Below, piece after piece: positions 45,791-59,000 of a DNA stretch of 64,000 nt. The notes below the pieces were generated by a model. It was not told the DNA's origin. It worked only from the letters and a program-made list of their open reading frames with translations, and did not search any database. The number at the start of each line of letters is the position of its first letter. Within the stretch, counting starts at the first letter, position 1. This DNA comes from Taudactylus pleione (lineage: Eukaryota; Chordata; Amphibia; Anura; Myobatrachidae): assembly GCA_031769625.1 (NCBI GenBank), contig JAUIMM010001409.1:1303501-1367500 (forward strand), written 5' to 3'. Position numbers and translations under genes: made by a program.

Positions 45791-47378
45791 ATGATCAACT
45801 CTTCCAGGGAGACCAGCCTCCAGAACGTACAGAGGGACCTGTGGTTCCAGCAGGGACGAATTAATACTCTGTGAGGATGAGGATGTACATAACACTGAAG
45901 AGGGTGAGGAATCTGTGGATGAGGAGGATGAGGACGACTTCTTGCCTCCGTAGAGCCAGTTTGTGCAGGGACAGATTAATTGCCAGCTTGTTTTGTGGGG
46001 GCCCAAACGAACCAATCATTTCAGCCACAGTTGTGTGGCAGACCCTGGCGCTGAAATGATTGGTTTGTTAAAGTGTGCATGTCCTGTTTATACAACATAA
46101 GGGTGGGTGGGAGGGCCCAAGGACAATTCCATCTTGCACCTCTTTTTTTTCTTTGCATTATGTACAGTTTGGGGCCTAGTTTTTCAATGCCATCCTGTCT
46201 GCCACTGCAGTTTCACGCCTAGATGGGTCACGTGTTTGTGCCGCCCACTCGTGTCGCTTAGCATAGTCATCCAGCTACCTCGGTGCAACCTTTTGGACAT
46301 AAAAACACTATTGTGAGGTGTGAGGTATTCAGAATAGACTGGAAATGAGTGGAAATTAAGGTTATTGAGGTTAATAATAGCATAGGAGCAGAAAAACCTA
46401 CAAATTCTGTGATTTTAGCTGTTTTTATGCTTTTTTTCAAAAAAATACAGATCCAAAACACAAAACCCAGAACCCAAAACACGGAAGGGTGGTTTTGGCA
46501 AAACCAATCCAGATCCAAAACACGAAGAAAGATCCAGATCCAAAACCAAAACACAAAACACGAAAAGTGGCCGGTGCACACCCCTAGTACACACATCGTG
46601 TAATGTGCACTCAGCATTACATGCAATGATCAGACCTATGCTGCCATCGCTGCCTTGCTCCGGTCCAGCAGCCATGACAGCTGCCCCTTGGCGATGGTAA
46701 GCAGAGAGTAGACACGGAACCCCTGGATACAGTAGTCGGCGCAGACTGACTGATGAGCGTGTCCCTGTATTTGTGTCCGCCATTAGCTGCGATAGAATTA
46801 CACTGCAGGACGCAGATGTATATGACCCTTATGAGGTTAGGAGCTGAGTCTCGGATATAATTTGGGTCGCGGACAACAAAGGTTATGAACATCTGGTTTA
46901 TATGAAAGCCATTAGCAGCAGCATCTGCATGTAACACTCCGGTATCAGTGCGAGCGGCCCGATGCTGGTCCCTATTCCTCAGTGCATTCACCTCCTCCCT
47001 TTGTAGCTCATTACGCCCATTACTCATTTCCACCAGCTCTTTCTACTTTGATTTTTCTGCAACTACAAGAGAATCAGATTTCTCCGTCCACAGAAACGTC
47101 CATCTCCCGTCACTGCAAATAATTACAAGTCATCTGCAGCGGAGCTCCGGGGTCACCCTGCAAGTGCCTCTAATACACACACTTCTCACCTCCATCTTTC
47201 ATCATGGAGGCCTCGTGCCTCACAGGACATTCCTCCACTGGGAGGGGATCGATGCCGATCCCTGAAATCATATATCGGATAAAGTATGAAAGAGACAAGA
47301 GTCTGACAGCAAGACCTACATGGCCTGAGCGGGAGAGGCATCAGAGGAGGCCAGATGTGTATGAATAATATATTATAC

Positions 47379-47381
<3 letters not shown>

Positions 47382-47412
<31 letters not shown>
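47382..47412. repeat. TA microsatellite
   Basis: About 15 TA dinucleotides. Confidence 0.95.
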
Positions 47413-47414
<2 letters not shown>

Positions 47415-47653
47415 TTTACCACAGCAAGGGGCACTCGCAGGTTATTTGAAAAAGTAGAAAAGGGCAATCCGTTTATTCATATAGTAATATTCACGTCTCA
47501 ACGTTTTGGTCATCATATGACCTTTTTCAAGAAGTACAGCAGCAGCTGGGCCAGGGTGCCATCTGGCCCCCGGGCCGGAATAATTTCAGTGTTATGGGGC
47601 CGGCCAATACATCGAGCTTCCGCCGGTAGATTGTGACTGACTTGCTGCAGTAC

Positions 47654-47726
47654 CTGGGAACGCTGGTCTCTGAAGTGAAAGGAAACTAAAGAAGCCTCTG
47701 ATCGTTTCAGAGACCAGCGTTCCCAG
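47654..47726. repeat. Perfect 21-bp hairpin with 31-base loop
   Basis: CTGGGAACGCTGGTCTCTGA A at 47654-47674 is the exact reverse complement of 47706-47726. The surrounding sequence is not part of an array. It could be terminal arms of a very short MITE or a foldback; nothing shows transcription. Confidence 0.9.
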
Positions 47727-48079
47727 TTAGGCAGAGCGCGGGTGACGTCATGACGTACCCACTATGTGAAGAGTCTGCACCTGTTGGATCTAGTTAGAAC
47801 CGGTCAGGGGCGGGCATCGGACGTCTATGCAGGAGCTCTGCCCAGTGTGAAGAGAGGTAAGTAATGCACAGCAGTAGGGCATTACTGGGGGCACAGCATT
47901 AGGGGCACTACTGGGGGCACTGCATAAGGGGCACTACTGGGGGCACTGCATAAGGGGCACTACTGGGGAGACTGTATAAGGGGCACTACATAAAGGACAC
48001 TACTTGGGGGACTGCATAAAGGGCACAACTGGGGGGACTGTATAAGGGGCACTACTAGGGCACTGTATAAAGGGCACTG

Positions 48080-48397
48080 GGTACTTCCTCATCTTTACGG
48101 CCCCCTGCTGGAGGCGCTGGTTATGCTACTTACGTATCTTCACTAGTCAGTGAAGATACATAAGTAGCGTAAAGATCAGCCAGTGTCCAACGTCATTCCC
48201 TACCATCCAAGAGGGCATGGAGGGGGAATATATCCTTGTGGCAAGCGAAGCGATCCACCGTGCCCGCAGGGTGGCAATTGAAGCGAATCCGCAAGGGGCC
48301 AAATGGTATTTCCTCATGTTTACGCACTTACGTATCTTCACTGACTAGTAGCGTAATCAGCGCCTCAAGCAGAGGGCCGCAAAGATGAGAAAGTACC
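48080..48397. mobile_element. Inverted-repeat MITE inside the array, copy 1
   Basis: 318 bp. Left end GGTACTTCCTCATCTTTACG, right end complementary (AAAGATGAGAAAGTACC), followed inward by GGCCCCCTGCTGGAGGCGCTG and its complement. A second inverted pair, CTTACGTATCTTCACTAGTC and TGAAGATACATAAGTAGCGT, forms a hairpin near the left end. GGGCACTG borders both sides, which could be an 8-bp target duplication or simply array sequence. Compared with copy 2 it lacks 14 bp of the right-hand hairpin (TGAAGATACGTAAG). Confidence 0.85.
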
Positions 48398-51300
48398 GGG
48401 CACTGCATAAAGGGCACTACTGGGGCACTGCATAAGAAGCACTACTGGGGCACTGCATAAGGGGCACTACTGGGGCACTGCAAAAGGGGCACTACTGGGG
48501 GCACTGCATAAGGGGCACTACTGGGGGCACTGCATAAGAAGCACTACTGGGGCACTGCATAAGGGGCACTACTGGGGCACTGCATAAAGGGCACTACTGG
48601 GGGCTATGCATAAGAAGCACTACTGGGGCACTGCATAAGGGGCACTGCATAACAAGCACTACTGGGGCACTGCATAAGAAGCACTACTGGGGCACTGCAT
48701 AACAAGCACTACTAGGGCACTGCATAACAAGCACTACTGGGGCACTGCATAAGGGGCACTACTGGGGGCACTGCATAAGAAGCACTACTGGGGCACTGCA
48801 TAAGGGGCACTACTGGGGCACTGCATAAGGGGCACTACTGGGGGCACTGCATAAGGGGCACTACTGGGGGCACTGCATAAGAAGCACTACTGGGGCACTG
48901 TATAAGAAGCACTACTGGGGCACTGCATAAGAAGCACTACTGGGGCACTGCATAAGGGGCACTACTGGGGCACTGCATAACAGGCACAACTGGGGCACTG
49001 CATAAGGGGCACTACTGGGGGCACTGCATAAGAGGCACTACTGGGGCACTGCATAAGGGGCACTGCTGGGGGCACTGCATAAGGGGCACTGCATAAGAGG
49101 CACTACTGGGGCACTGCATAAGGGGCACTACTGGGGCACTGCATAAGGGACACTACAGGGGGCACTGCATAAGAGGCACTACTGGGGCACTGCATAAGAA
49201 GCACTGCTGGGGCACTGCATAAGGGGCACTACTGAGGCACTGCATAAGGGGCACTACTGGGGCACTGCATAAGAGGCACTACTGGGGCACTGTATAAGAA
49301 GCACTACAGGGGGCACTGCATAAGAAGCACTACTGGGGCACTGCATAAGGGGCACTACTGGGGCATTGCATAAGGGGCACTACTGGGGGCACTGCACAAG
49401 GGGCACTACTGGGGCACTGCATAAGAAGCACTACTGGGGCACTGCGTAAGGGACACTACTGGGGCACTGCGTAAGAAGCACTACTGGGGCACTGCGTAAG
49501 AAGCACTACTGGGGCACTGCGTAACAAGCACTACTGGGGCACTGCGTAACAAGCACTACTGGGGCACTGCGTAACAAGCACTACTGGGGCACTGCATAAG
49601 GGGCACTACTGGGGGCACTGCATAAGAGGCACTACTGGGGCACTGCATAACAGGCACTACTGAGGCACTGCATAAGAAGCACTACTGGGGCACTGCATAA
49701 GAAGCACTACTGGGGCACTGCATAAGGGGCACTACTGGGGGCACTGCATAAGAGGCACTAATGGGGCACTGCATAAGAGGCACTACTGGGGCACTGCATA
49801 AGGGGCACTAGTGGGGGCACTGCATAAGAAGCACTACTGGGGCACTGCATAAAGGGCACAACTGGGGCACTGCATAAGGGGCACTACTGGGGGCACTGCA
49901 TAAGAGGCACTACTGGGGCACTGCATAAGAAGCACTGCTGGGGCACTGCATAAGGGGCACTACTGGGGGCACAGCATAAGGGGCACTACTGGGGGCACTG
50001 CATAAGGGGCACTACTGGGGCACTGCATAAGAGGCACTACTGGGGAAAGGAATAAGGGGCACTACTGGGGTACTGCATAAGGGACACTACTGGGGGCACT
50101 GCATAAGAGGCACTACTGGGGCACTGCATAAGAAGCACTGCTGGGGCACTGCATAAGGGGCACTGCATAAGGGGCACTACTGGGGCACTGCATAAGAAGC
50201 ACTTCTGGGGCACTGCATAAGGGGCACTACTGGGGCACTGCATAAGAGGCACTACTGGGGCACTGTATAGGAAGCACTACTGGGGGCACTGCATAAGAAG
50301 CACTACTGGGGCACTGCATAAGGGGCACTACTGGGGGCACTGCATAAGGGGCACTACTGGGGCACTGCATAAGAAGCACTACTGGGGCACTGCATAAGGG
50401 ACTCTACTGGGGCACTGCGTAAGAAGCACTACTGGGGCACTGCGTAAGAAGCACTACTGGGGCACTGTGTAACAAGCACTACTGGGGCACTGCGTAACAA
50501 GCACTACTGGGGCACTACATAACAAGCACTACTGGGGCACTGCATAAGGGGCACTACTGGGTGCACTGCATAAAAGGCACTACTGGGGCACTGCATAACA
50601 AGCACTACTGAGGCACTGCATAAGAAGCACTACTGGGGCACTGCATAACAAGCACTACTGGGGCACTGCATAACGGGCACTACTGGGGGCACTGCATAAG
50701 AAGCACTACTGGGGCACTGCATAAGGGGCAATACTGGGGCACTGCATAAAGGGCACTACTGGGGGCACTGCATAAGGGGCACTACTGGGGGCACTGCAGA
50801 AGAAACACTACTGGGGCACTGCATAAGGGGCACTACTGGGGGCACTGCATAAGAGGCACTACTGGGGCACTGCATAAGGGGCACTACTGGGGCACTGCAT
50901 AAGGGGCACTACTGGGGCACTGCATAAGAGGCACTGCTGGGGCACTGCATAAGGGGCACCGCTGGGGCACTGCATAAGGGGCACTGCTGGGGCACTGCAT
51001 AAGAGGCACTGCTGGGGCACTGCATAAGGGGCACTACTGGGGCACTGCATAAGGGGCACTACTGCGGCACTGCATAAGAGGCACTACTGGGGCACTGCAT
51101 AAGAAGCACTACTGGGGGCACTGCATAAGGGGCACTACTGGGGCACTGCATAAGGGGCACTACTGGGGGCACAGCATAAGAGGCACTACTGGGGCACTGC
51201 ATAAGGGGCATCTACTGGGGCACTGCATAAGGGGCACTACTGGGGCACTGCATAAGGGGCACTACTGGGGGCACTGCATAAGAGGCACTACTGGGGCACT

Positions 51301-51770
51301 GCATAAGGGGCACTGCATAAGGGGCACTACATAAGAGGCACTACTGGGGCACTGCATAAGAGGCACTGCTGGGGCACTGCATAAGGGGCACTACTGGGGC
51401 ACTGCATAAGGGGCACTACTGTGGCACTGCATAAGGGGCACTAGAGGGTGCATAAGAAGCACTACTGGGGCACTGCATAAGAAGCACTACTGGGGCACTG
51501 CATAAGGGGCACTATTGAGGCACTGCATAAGGGGCACTACATAAGAAGCACTACTGGGGGCACTGCATAAGGGGCACTGCATAAGGGGCACTACTGGGGC
51601 ACTGCATAAGAAGCACTTCTGGGGCACTGCATAAGGGGCACTTCTGGGGCATTGCATAAGGGGCACTACTGGGGGCACTGCATAAGAAGCACTACTGGGG
51701 CACTGCATAAGGGGCACTACTGGGGGGACTATATAAGGGGCACTACTAGGGCACTGTATAACGGGCACTG

Positions 51771-52102
51771 GGTACTTCCTCATCTTTGCGGCCCCCGGCT
51801 GGAGGCACTGGTTATGCTACTTACGTATCTTCACTAGTCAGTGAAGATACATAAGTAGCGTAAAGATCAGAAAGTGTCCAACGTCATTCCCTACCATCCA
51901 AGTGGGCATGGAGGGGGAATATATCCTTGTGGCAATAGAAGCGATCCACTGTGCCCGCAGGGTGGCGATTGAAGCGAACCCGCAAGGGGCCAAATGGTAT
52001 TTCCTCATGTTTACGCACTTACGTATCTTCACTGACTAGTGAAGATACGTAAGTAGCGTAATCAGCGCCTCCGGCAGAGGGCCGCAAAGATGAGAAAGTA
52101 CC
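51771..52102. mobile_element. Inverted-repeat MITE inside the array, copy 2
   Basis: 332 bp, near-identical to copy 1 and intact in the right-hand hairpin (CTTCACTGACTAGTGAAG). The flanking array units (ACTAGGGCACTGTATAA, then GGGCACTG) are the same as those beside copy 1, 3,691 bp away. The pair therefore arose by duplication of array plus element, not by two insertions. Confidence 0.88.
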
Positions 52103-54510
52103 GGGCACTGCATAAAGGGCACTACTGGGGGCACTGCATAAGAAGCACTACTGGGGCACTGCATAAGGGGCACTACTGGGGCACTGCATAAGGGGCACTA
52201 CATAAGAAGCGTTACAGGGGCACTACATAAGAAGCATTACTGGGGGCACTGCATAAGGGGCAATACTGGGGCACTGCATAAGGGGCACTACTGGGGCACT
52301 GCATAAGAAGCACTACTGGGGCACTACATAAGAAGCACTACTGGGGCACTGCATAAGGGGCACTACTGGGGGCACTGCATAAGATGCACTACTGGGGCAC
52401 TGCATAAGGGGCACTACTGGGGCACTGCATAAGGGGCACTACTGGGGCACTGCATAAGGGGCACTACATAAGGAGCACTACTGGGGCACTGCATAAGAAG
52501 CACTACTGGGGCACTGCATAAGGGGCACTACTGGGGGCACTGCATAAGAGGCACTACTGGGGCACTGCATAAGGGGCACTACTGGGGCACTGCATAAGGG
52601 GCACTACTGGGGCACTGCATAAGAAGCACTACTGGGGCACTACATAAGAAGCACTACTGGGGCACTGCATAAGGGGCACTACTGGGGGCACTGCATAAGA
52701 GGCACTAATGGGGGCACTACATAAGAAGCACTACTGGGGCACTGCATAAGAAGCACTACTGTGGCACTGCATAAGAAGCACTACTGGGGCACTGCTTAAG
52801 GGGCACTACTGGGGCACTGCATAAGAAGCACTATTGAGGCACTGCATAAGGGGCACTACATAAGAAGCACTACTGGGGGCACTGCATAAGGGGCACTACT
52901 GGGGCACTGCATAAGGGGCACTACTGGGGCACTGCATAAGAAGCACTACAGGGGCACTGCATAAGGGGCACTACTGGGGGCACTGCATAAGAAGCACTAC
53001 TGGGGCACTGCATAAGGGGCACTACTGGGGCACTGCATAAGAAGCACTACTGGGGCTCTGCATAAGAAGCACTATTGAGGCACTGCATAAGGGGCACTAC
53101 TGGGGCACTGCATAAGAAGCACTACTGGGGCACTGCATAAGAAGCACTACTGGGGCACTGCATAAGATGCACTATTGGGGCACTGCATAAGGGGCACTAC
53201 TGGGGCACTGCATAAGAAGCACTACTGGGCGCACTGCATAAGAAGCACTACTGGGCGCACTGCATAAGAAGCACTACTGGGGCACTGCATAAGAAGCACT
53301 ACATAAGAAGCACTACTGGGGGCACTGCATAAGGGGCACTACTGGGGCACTGCATAAGGGGCACTACTGGGGCACTGCATAAGAAGCACTATTGAGGCAT
53401 AGCATAAGGGGCACTACATAAGAAGCACTACTGGGGGCACTGCATAAGGGGCACTGCATAAGGGGGACTACTGGGGCACTGCATAAGAAGCACTACTGGG
53501 GCACTGCATAAGGGGCACTACTGGGGGCACTGCATAAGAGGCACTACTGGGGCACTGCATAAGGGGCACTACTGGGGCAATGCATAAGAGCCACTACTGG
53601 GGCACTGCATAAGAAGCACTACTGGGGGCACTGCATAAGAAGCACTACTGGGGCACTGCATAAGAAGCACTACTGGGGCACTGCATAAGGGGCACTACTG
53701 GGGCACTGCATAAGAGGCACTACTGGGGCACTGCATAAGAAGCACTACTGGGGCACTGCATAAGGGGCACTACTGGGGCACTGCATAAGAGGCACTATTG
53801 AGGCACTGCATAAGGGGCACTACTGGGCACTGCATAAGAAGCACTACTGGGGGCACTGCATAAGAAGCACTATTGAGGCACTGCATAAGGGGCACTACAT
53901 AAGATGCACTACTGGGGGCACTGCATAAGGGGCACTGCATAAGGGGCACTGCATAAGGGGCACTACTGGGGCACTGCATAAGAAGCACTATTGAGGCACT
54001 GCATAAGGGGCACTACTGGGGGCACTTCATAAGAAGCACTACTGGGGCACTGCATAAGAAGCACTACTGGGGCATTGCATAAGGGGCACTCCTGGGGGCA
54101 CTGCATAAGAAGCACTACTGGGGCACTGCATAAGAAGCACTACTGGGGGCACTACATAAGAAGCACTACTGGGGCACTGCATAAGGGGCACTGCATAAGG
54201 GGCACTACTGGGGCACTGCATAAGAAGCACTACTGGGGGCACTGCATAAGAAGCACTACTGGAGCACTGCATAAGGGGCATTACTGGGGCACTGCATAAG
54301 AAGCACTACTGGGGCACTGCATAAGGGGCACTACTGGGGCACTGCATAAGGGGCACTACTGGGGCACTGCATAAGAAGCACTACTGGGGCACTGCATAAG
54401 GGGCACTACTGGGGCACTGCATAAGAAGCACTACTGGGGCACTGCATAAGGGGCACTGCATAAGAAGCACTACTGGGGAACTGCATAAGGGGCACTACTG
54501 GGGGCAATGC

Positions 54511-56087
54511 ATAAGCGGCTCCAATATGGGGGACATTGCATTAGGGGCTCTAATAAAGAGGGCAATGCATAATAGGCTCAAATACAGGGGCATTGCATAA
54601 TGGGCACAACTACAGGGGGCATTGCATAATGGGCACAACTACAGGGGGCATTGAATAATGGGCACTACTACACACACACACTCTCCAACCTAATGGAACA
54701 GGTCATATTGGAGGGTCTGACACACACAGTTACATATACACAAACATGGGGACCTGCTGCTCTGCTCTCCTCTTCGAGCGGCGGGACCAGATGATAGACA
54801 GCATTAGGCTCTGCCTCTTTACAGAAAACCCCTGCGATTCGTGGGTCCGTGAGGAGGGGGAGGGGCTAAATGACACAATTTGCCTCATTTAGTCCCACCT
54901 CTTCCCTACGGACCCGAAAAATACCAGGTAAAATCTCCCCATCCTGCTCACTTCACTAGGCGGGATGCGGGAGATATGCCTACTCTTCAAGGGGTGCGGG
55001 GGGATACCCAAAAGATCGGGAGCCTCCCACAATTGCCAGGAGAGTAGGCATGTATGACACACACACATACGTGTACACAAACATATACAGTTATACTGTA
55101 TTTATAGGTATATAGAGTGTGCACTGGAGCTATGGATACATATACATTATACCTGCAGTGACATGTATAGGTGGTTGCACAGTACTATTGATACCCCTTA
55201 ATCGCTATACCTAAATGTCGCTATTTAGCGCTACAAGTCACATAAGAATTAATTGCTTTCCAATCTAATTGTGGTTCCAAAGCACAAAAAGTTATATTAT
55301 TCAATGAAAAGTATAATGCGCTGTGATCTAGACAATTAGTGCAAAAAGCAAGTAAATACAAAGGTATGAACCAATACATAACCGTGCACACTGGTCCAGT
55401 ATGCAGTATTTAAATTCTGAATCTGCGGGTCACCGTCACCCAAGGATATGGAGGAAATGATTGACTACTGCCCCAGCTCACAAGCCTATATTCAGTACAG
55501 GTTTCAGAGACCACAAAGGCACAGAATAACAGATGCTCATTGGTTCTTTCTTCAGGTCACTCCATTCATTGGTTAGTTCATATGGTGTCATCAGAGGTAT
55601 GGATCAGCTTTCCAACAGCTTCTTTGTGTAGGTGTCCCTCCAAAGAACTGGTTTAAACTAGCCAAAAGACACTACATACAGAGGTATACATTCTAATCCC
55701 TAATTCCCTATAATCCATAACTTGCAGACGCATGATGCGATCTCCTTGCCGATAGAACCGGAGATCTGCAAATAAACAGGGATTTAGAATGGTACCAAAC
55801 ATGACATGTCTACTAGTTTCTGTACCTTAAATATCATATACATACATTTCACAACTTAATTATTAGCTAACAAAACCTCTAATACTTATCTTAATGTGAG
55901 GGAACCTTTTTTTATAAGTGCGTGCATGTGTGAGTGTGAGATAGTTGTGTAAATTCGCTGGTATGCGTTGTGCATATTTTTATTTATGTATGTCTTGTGT
56001 CTTGTGTATAATGCAAATGTGCGTGTGTATTATGTGAATTAGCGTATGTGTAAAATATATATTTAAAATTTGGTTTGCATAAACCAA
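54511..56087. other. Spacer with dispersed repeats between two large arrays
   Basis: 54511-54670 is the decayed edge of the 24/25-bp array. Around 54780-55060 lies a repeat with inverted segments GATTCGTGGGTCCGTGAGGA and CCTACGGACCCGAAAA, a near-palindrome TAAATGA...TCATTTA, and GAGAGTAGGCATGTATGACA, typical of amphibian interspersed repeats. 55195-55830 is copy B of the dispersed repeat. 55915-56060 is TG-rich. No gene seen. Confidence 0.5.
55195..55830. repeat. Dispersed repeat, copy B (uninterrupted)
   Basis: Matches copy A (22783-23690 without the nested element): TATACCTAAATGTCGCTATT, GCTTTCCAATCTAATTGTGG, AGCACAAAAAGTTAT, CGCTGTGATCTA and CACACTGGTCC occur in the same order. It gives the empty-site sequence for hairpin element copy 4. 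Right boundary is approximate. Confidence 0.6.
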
Positions 56088-59000
56088 AGGCAGCCCAGCA
56101 GCACTGACATGTATAGAGGAGGATGTACGGTACTATGCAGCCCAGCAGCAGTGACATGTATAGAGGAGGATGTACAGTACTAGGCAGCCCAGCAGCAGTG
56201 ACATGTATAGAGGTTGATGTACAGTACTAGGCAGCACAGCAGCAGTGACATGTATAGAGGAGGTTGTACAGTACTAGGCAGCCCAGCAGCAGTGACATGT
56301 ATAGAGGAGGATGTACGGTACTAGGCAGCCCAGCAGCAGTGACATGTATAGAGGAGGATGTACAGTACTAGGCAGCCCAGCAGCAGTGACATGTATAGAG
56401 GAGGTTGTACAGTACTAGGCAGCCCAGCAGCAGTGACATGTATAGAGGCGGCTGTACAGTACTAGGCAGCTCAGCAGCAGTGACATATATAGAGGCGGCT
56501 GTACAGTACTAGACAGCCCAGCAGCAGTGACATGTATAGAGGCGGCGGTACAGTACTAGGCAGCCCAGTGGCAGTGACATGTATAGAGGAGGAAGTACAG
56601 TATTAGGCAGCCCAGCGGCAGTGACATGTATAGAGGATGTACAGTGCTAGGCAGTCCAGCGGCAGTGACATGTATAGAGGAGGATGTACAGTACTAGGCA
56701 GAGCATTAGTGACATGTATAGAGGAGGATGTACAGTACTAGGCAGCCCAGCAGCAGTGATGAGTATAGAGGAGACTGTACAGCACTAGGCAGCCGAGCAG
56801 CAGTGATGAGTATAGAGGAGACTGTACAGTACTAGGCAGCCCAGCAGCAGTGACATGTATAAAGGAGGATGTACAGTACTAGGCAGAGCATTAGTGACAT
56901 GTATAGATGAGGATGTACAGTACTAGGCAGCCCAGCAGCAGTGTTGAATATAGAGGAGAATGTACAGTACTAGGCAGCCCAGCAGCAGTGACATCTATAG
57001 AGGCGGCTGTACAGTACTAGGCAGCCCAGCGGCAGTGACATGAATAGAGGCGGCTGTACAGTACTAGGCAGCCCAGCAGCAGTGACATCTATAGAGGCGG
57101 CTGTACAGTACTAGGCAGCCCAGCGGCAGTGACATGTATAGAGGCGGCTGTACAGTACTAGGCAGCCCAGCGGCAGTGACATGTATAGAGGAGGATGTAC
57201 AGTACTAGGCAGCCCAGCAGCAGTGACATGTATAGAGGAGGATGTACGGTACTAGGCAGCCCAGCAGCAGTGACATGAGTAGAGGAGGATGTACAGTACT
57301 AGGCAGCCCAGCAGCAGTGACATGTATAGAGGAGGTTGTACAGTACTAGGCAGCCCAGCAGCAGTGACATGTATAGAGGAGGATGTACAGTACTAGGCAG
57401 CCCAGCAGCAGTGACATGTATACAGTAGGATGTACAGTACTAGGCAGCCCAGCAGCAGTGACATGTATAGAGGAGGATGTACAGTACTAGGCAGCCCAGC
57501 AGCAGTGACATGTATAGAGGAGGATGTACAGTACTAGGCAGCCCAGCAGCAGTGACATGTATAGAGGAGGATGTACAGTACTAGGCAGCCCAGCAGCAGT
57601 GACATGTATAGAGTAGGATGTACGGTACTAGGCAGCCCAGCAGCAGTGACATGTATAGAGGAGGATGTACGGTACTAGGCTGCCCAGCAGCAGTGACATG
57701 TATAGAGGATGTACGGTACTAGGCAGCCCAGCAGCAGTGACATGTATAGAGGCGGATGTACAGTACTATGCACCCCAGCAGCAGGGACATGTATAGAGGA
57801 GGATGTACAGTACTAGGCAGCCCAGCAGCAGTGACATGTATAGAGGAGGATGTACAGTACTAGGCAGCCCAGCAGCAGTGACATGTATAGAGGAGGATGT
57901 ACAGTACTAGGCAGCCCAGCAGCAGTGACATGTATAGAGAAGGATGTACGGTACTAGGCAGCCCAGCAGCAGTGACATGTATAGAGGAGGATGTACAGTA
58001 CTAGGCAGCCCAGCATCAGTGACATGTATAGAGGAGGCTGTACAGTACTAGGCAGCCCAGCAGCAGTGACATGTATACAGTAGGATGTACAGTACTAGGC
58101 AGCCCAGCAGCAGTGACATGTATAGAGGAGGATGTACAGTACTAGGCAGCCCAGCAGCAGTGACATGTATAGAGGAGGATGTACAGTACTAGGCAGCCCA
58201 GCAGCAGTGACATGTATAGAGGTGGATGTACAGTAGTAGGCAGCCCAGCAGCAGTGACATATATAGAGGAGGATGTACAGTACTAGGCAGCCCAGCAGCA
58301 GTGACATGTATAGAGGAGGATGTGCAGTACTAGGTAGCCCAGCAGCAGTGACATGTATAGAGTAGGATGTACGGTACTAGGCAGCCCAGCAGCAGTGATA
58401 TGCATAGAGGCGGCTGTACGGTACTAGGCAGCCCAGCAGCAGTGACATGTATAGAGGAGGCTGTACAGTACTAGGCAGCCCAGCAGCAGTGACATGTATA
58501 GAGGAGGCTGTACAGTACTAGGCAGCCCAGCAGCAGTGACATGTATAGAGGAGGCTGTACAGTACTAGGCAGCCCAGCAGCAGTGACATGTATAGAGGTG
58601 GATGTACAGTACTAGGCAGCCCAGCAGCAGTGACATGTATAGAGAAGGATGTACAGTACTAGGCAGCCCAGCAGCAGTGACATGTATAGAGTAGGATGTA
58701 CAGTACTAGGCAGCCCAGCAGCAGTGACATGTATAGAGGAGGATGTACAGTACTAGGCAGCCCAGCAGCAGTGACATGTATAGAGGAGGCTGTACAGTAC
58801 TAGGCAGCCCAGCAGCAGTGACATGTATAGAGGTGGATGTACAGTACTAGGCAGCACAGCAGCAGTGACATGTATAGAGGAGGATGTGCAGTACTAGGTA
58901 GCCCAGCAGCAGTGACATGTATAGAGTAGGATGTACGGTACTAGGCAGCCCAGCAGCAGTGACATGTATAGAGTAGGATGTACGGTACTAGGCAGCCCAG

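Larger units (their letters stand above)
42299..46586 (+). mobile_element. hAT DNA transposon, internally rearranged
   Basis: 4,288 bp flanked by perfect 8-bp direct repeats GTACACAC at 42291-42298 and 46587-46594. Termini TAGGGGTGAGC and, reverse complemented, TAGGGGTGTGC form short inverted repeats. Next to the left end is a perfect hairpin GGTTCGGATTTCTGAAATCC GAACC (42311-42335). Near the right end, GATCCAAAACAC-like subterminal motifs recur (46450-46560). It contains a TATA-type promoter, an internal 160-bp array, and two fragments of a hAT transposase in the plus orientation. The 8-bp duplication, termini and C-terminal dimerisation domain agree on hAT. The catalytic centre is missing, so it is non-autonomous. 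Confidence 0.93.
46595..47879. other. Intergenic sequence with microsatellite and a perfect hairpin
   Basis: Non-coding by inspection. Includes a TA microsatellite (47382-47412), a CAACGTTTTGGTCATCATAT segment (about 47497) common in amphibian and fish interspersed repeats, and the 21-bp hairpin at 47654-47726. Open frames here have no domains. Confidence 0.5.
47880..54510. repeat. Minisatellite, 24/25-bp unit (about 240 copies)
   Basis: Units GGGCACTACTGGGGCACTGC ATAA and the G-inserted 25-bp form, with frequent GAAGCACTACTGG and GAGGCACTACTGG versions and short 12-bp half units (GGGCACTGCATAA, GGGCACTACATAA). Distinctive runs such as GCGTAACAAGC at about 49500-49600 and 50420-50530 repeat roughly 950 bp apart. 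Two inverted-repeat elements (48080-48397, 51771-52102) are embedded. The right edge decays into CATTGCATAATGGGCAC-like units to about 54670. Confidence 0.95.

Noticed and set aside
48080..48397. Independent transposon insertions at two places of the array
   Set aside because: Identical distinctive flanking units at both copies fit block duplication better than two insertions.
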